Shown here piece after piece: positions 63,595-64,000 of a DNA stretch of 64,000 nt (the stretch's first letter is position 1; each line of letters opens with the position of its first letter). The notes under the pieces were generated by a model. It searched no databases and was not told the origin of the DNA. It saw only the letters and a list, made by a program, of their open reading frames with translations. The stretch comes from Diadophis punctatus similis (Eukaryota > Chordata > Lepidosauria > Squamata > Dipsadidae), in the NCBI GenBank assembly GCA_023053685.1, contig JALIGW010000002.1, positions 42,228,720 to 42,292,719 on the forward strand. Reading direction: 5' to 3'. Made by a program: the position numbers and the translations under genes.

Positions 63595-63879
63595 TCTAAC
63601 ACTTTGGACATAAAGGTGTATGTTCAAATCATCATAGTGTCTGGGCTCAGATTTTAAAGAGGCTTAGGAATAAATTCCTAACCATCACTCTGTTTAACAA
63701 ATAATTCCCTCAACACTGTCAAACTATTTACTACGTCTGCACTACTATTAATCTTCTCATCGTTGCCATCACACATCTCCTCCCACTAATGACTGTATGA
63801 CTGTAACTTTGTTGCTTGTAACCTTACGATTTATATTGACTGGTTCCTAATATGATTTGATTGCTTATTTGTACCCAGA
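63595..63879 (+). mobile_element. Snake-type CR1 LINE 3' region
   Basis: 'cctaaccatcactctgttta', 'actactattaatcttctcat' and 'tgactgtaactttgttgctt' are, in this order, the end of ORF2 and the 3' UTR of a CR1 element I know to be very abundant in snake genomes, where it normally ends in (ATTCT)n. Here it is cut at 63879 by a hAT element, so the tail lies beyond the window. The recognition is from memory and the strongest single hint at a snake. Confidence 0.7.
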
Positions 63880-64000
63880 CAAGAGGTGGGTTCCTCCTGG
63901 TTCGGACCAGTTCGGCTGAACCGGTAGCAACCCACTGGTATCATCATGGAACTGATTCTGTCGGTGCTGGTCCATGGAAGCTGCCATCTTTTTTGGGAAT
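63880..64000. mobile_element. hAT-type MITE, GGGTTCC family, runs off the window
   Basis: The left end is CAAGAGGTGGGTTCC (one extra base relative to CAGAGGTGGGTTCC), then 'tggttcggaccagttcggct' and 'gaaccggtagcaacccact'. It continues past the last base, so the right end and the target duplication cannot be checked. Confidence 0.75.

Overview
This window is AT-rich vertebrate intergenic DNA, most likely from a squamate reptile and probably a snake. The assignment rests on repeats: CR1 LINE fragments, including one whose 3' untranslated region I recognise as the snake-abundant CR1 type; tRNA-headed squamate SINEs ending in CTATTG-type repeats; an R4/Dong-like LINE with a (TAA)n tail; and many small hAT-type elements. 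I found no exon, tRNA gene, rRNA gene or other host gene that I can support. The open frames are either decayed transposon proteins, low-complexity frames across microsatellites, or short chance frames.

Layout. 0-10 kb holds three hAT-type MITEs (one a near-perfect 332 bp palindrome), a head-to-tail pair of R4-like LINE fragments with long ATT tracts, and a retroelement 3' end with a third ATT tract. 10-20 kb holds the end of a Ty3/Gypsy-like element, a composite repeat-CR1 unit present twice, and a 2.36 kb hAT-type element swollen by a roughly 700 bp polypyrimidine tract. 20-36 kb holds (TAAA)n-tailed LINE fragments, SINEs, CR1 fragments, a fold-back mariner carrying two transposase C-termini, and a segmented pentanucleotide array. 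36-48 kb holds a SINE split by a hAT element, TA-flanked DNA elements, a probable solo LTR with a 5 bp target duplication, and old repeats split by newer insertions. 48-64 kb holds a hAT element split by a SINE, a large inverted repeat split at its loop by a hAT element, more TA-flanked elements, and a hAT element that enters a CR1 3' end and runs off the window.

The main signal is transposition history. About sixteen elements carry hAT-like CAG/CTG termini, and eleven of these have readable target duplications of 8 bp (one with a single mismatch). At least nine insertions are nested inside older elements, so the relative order of activity can be read directly. Eight elements share one terminal signature (CAGnGGTGGGTTCC-like) but have very different interiors. 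None encodes a visible transposase, so all would depend on a source elsewhere. Between the repeats lie long stretches in which I recognise nothing.
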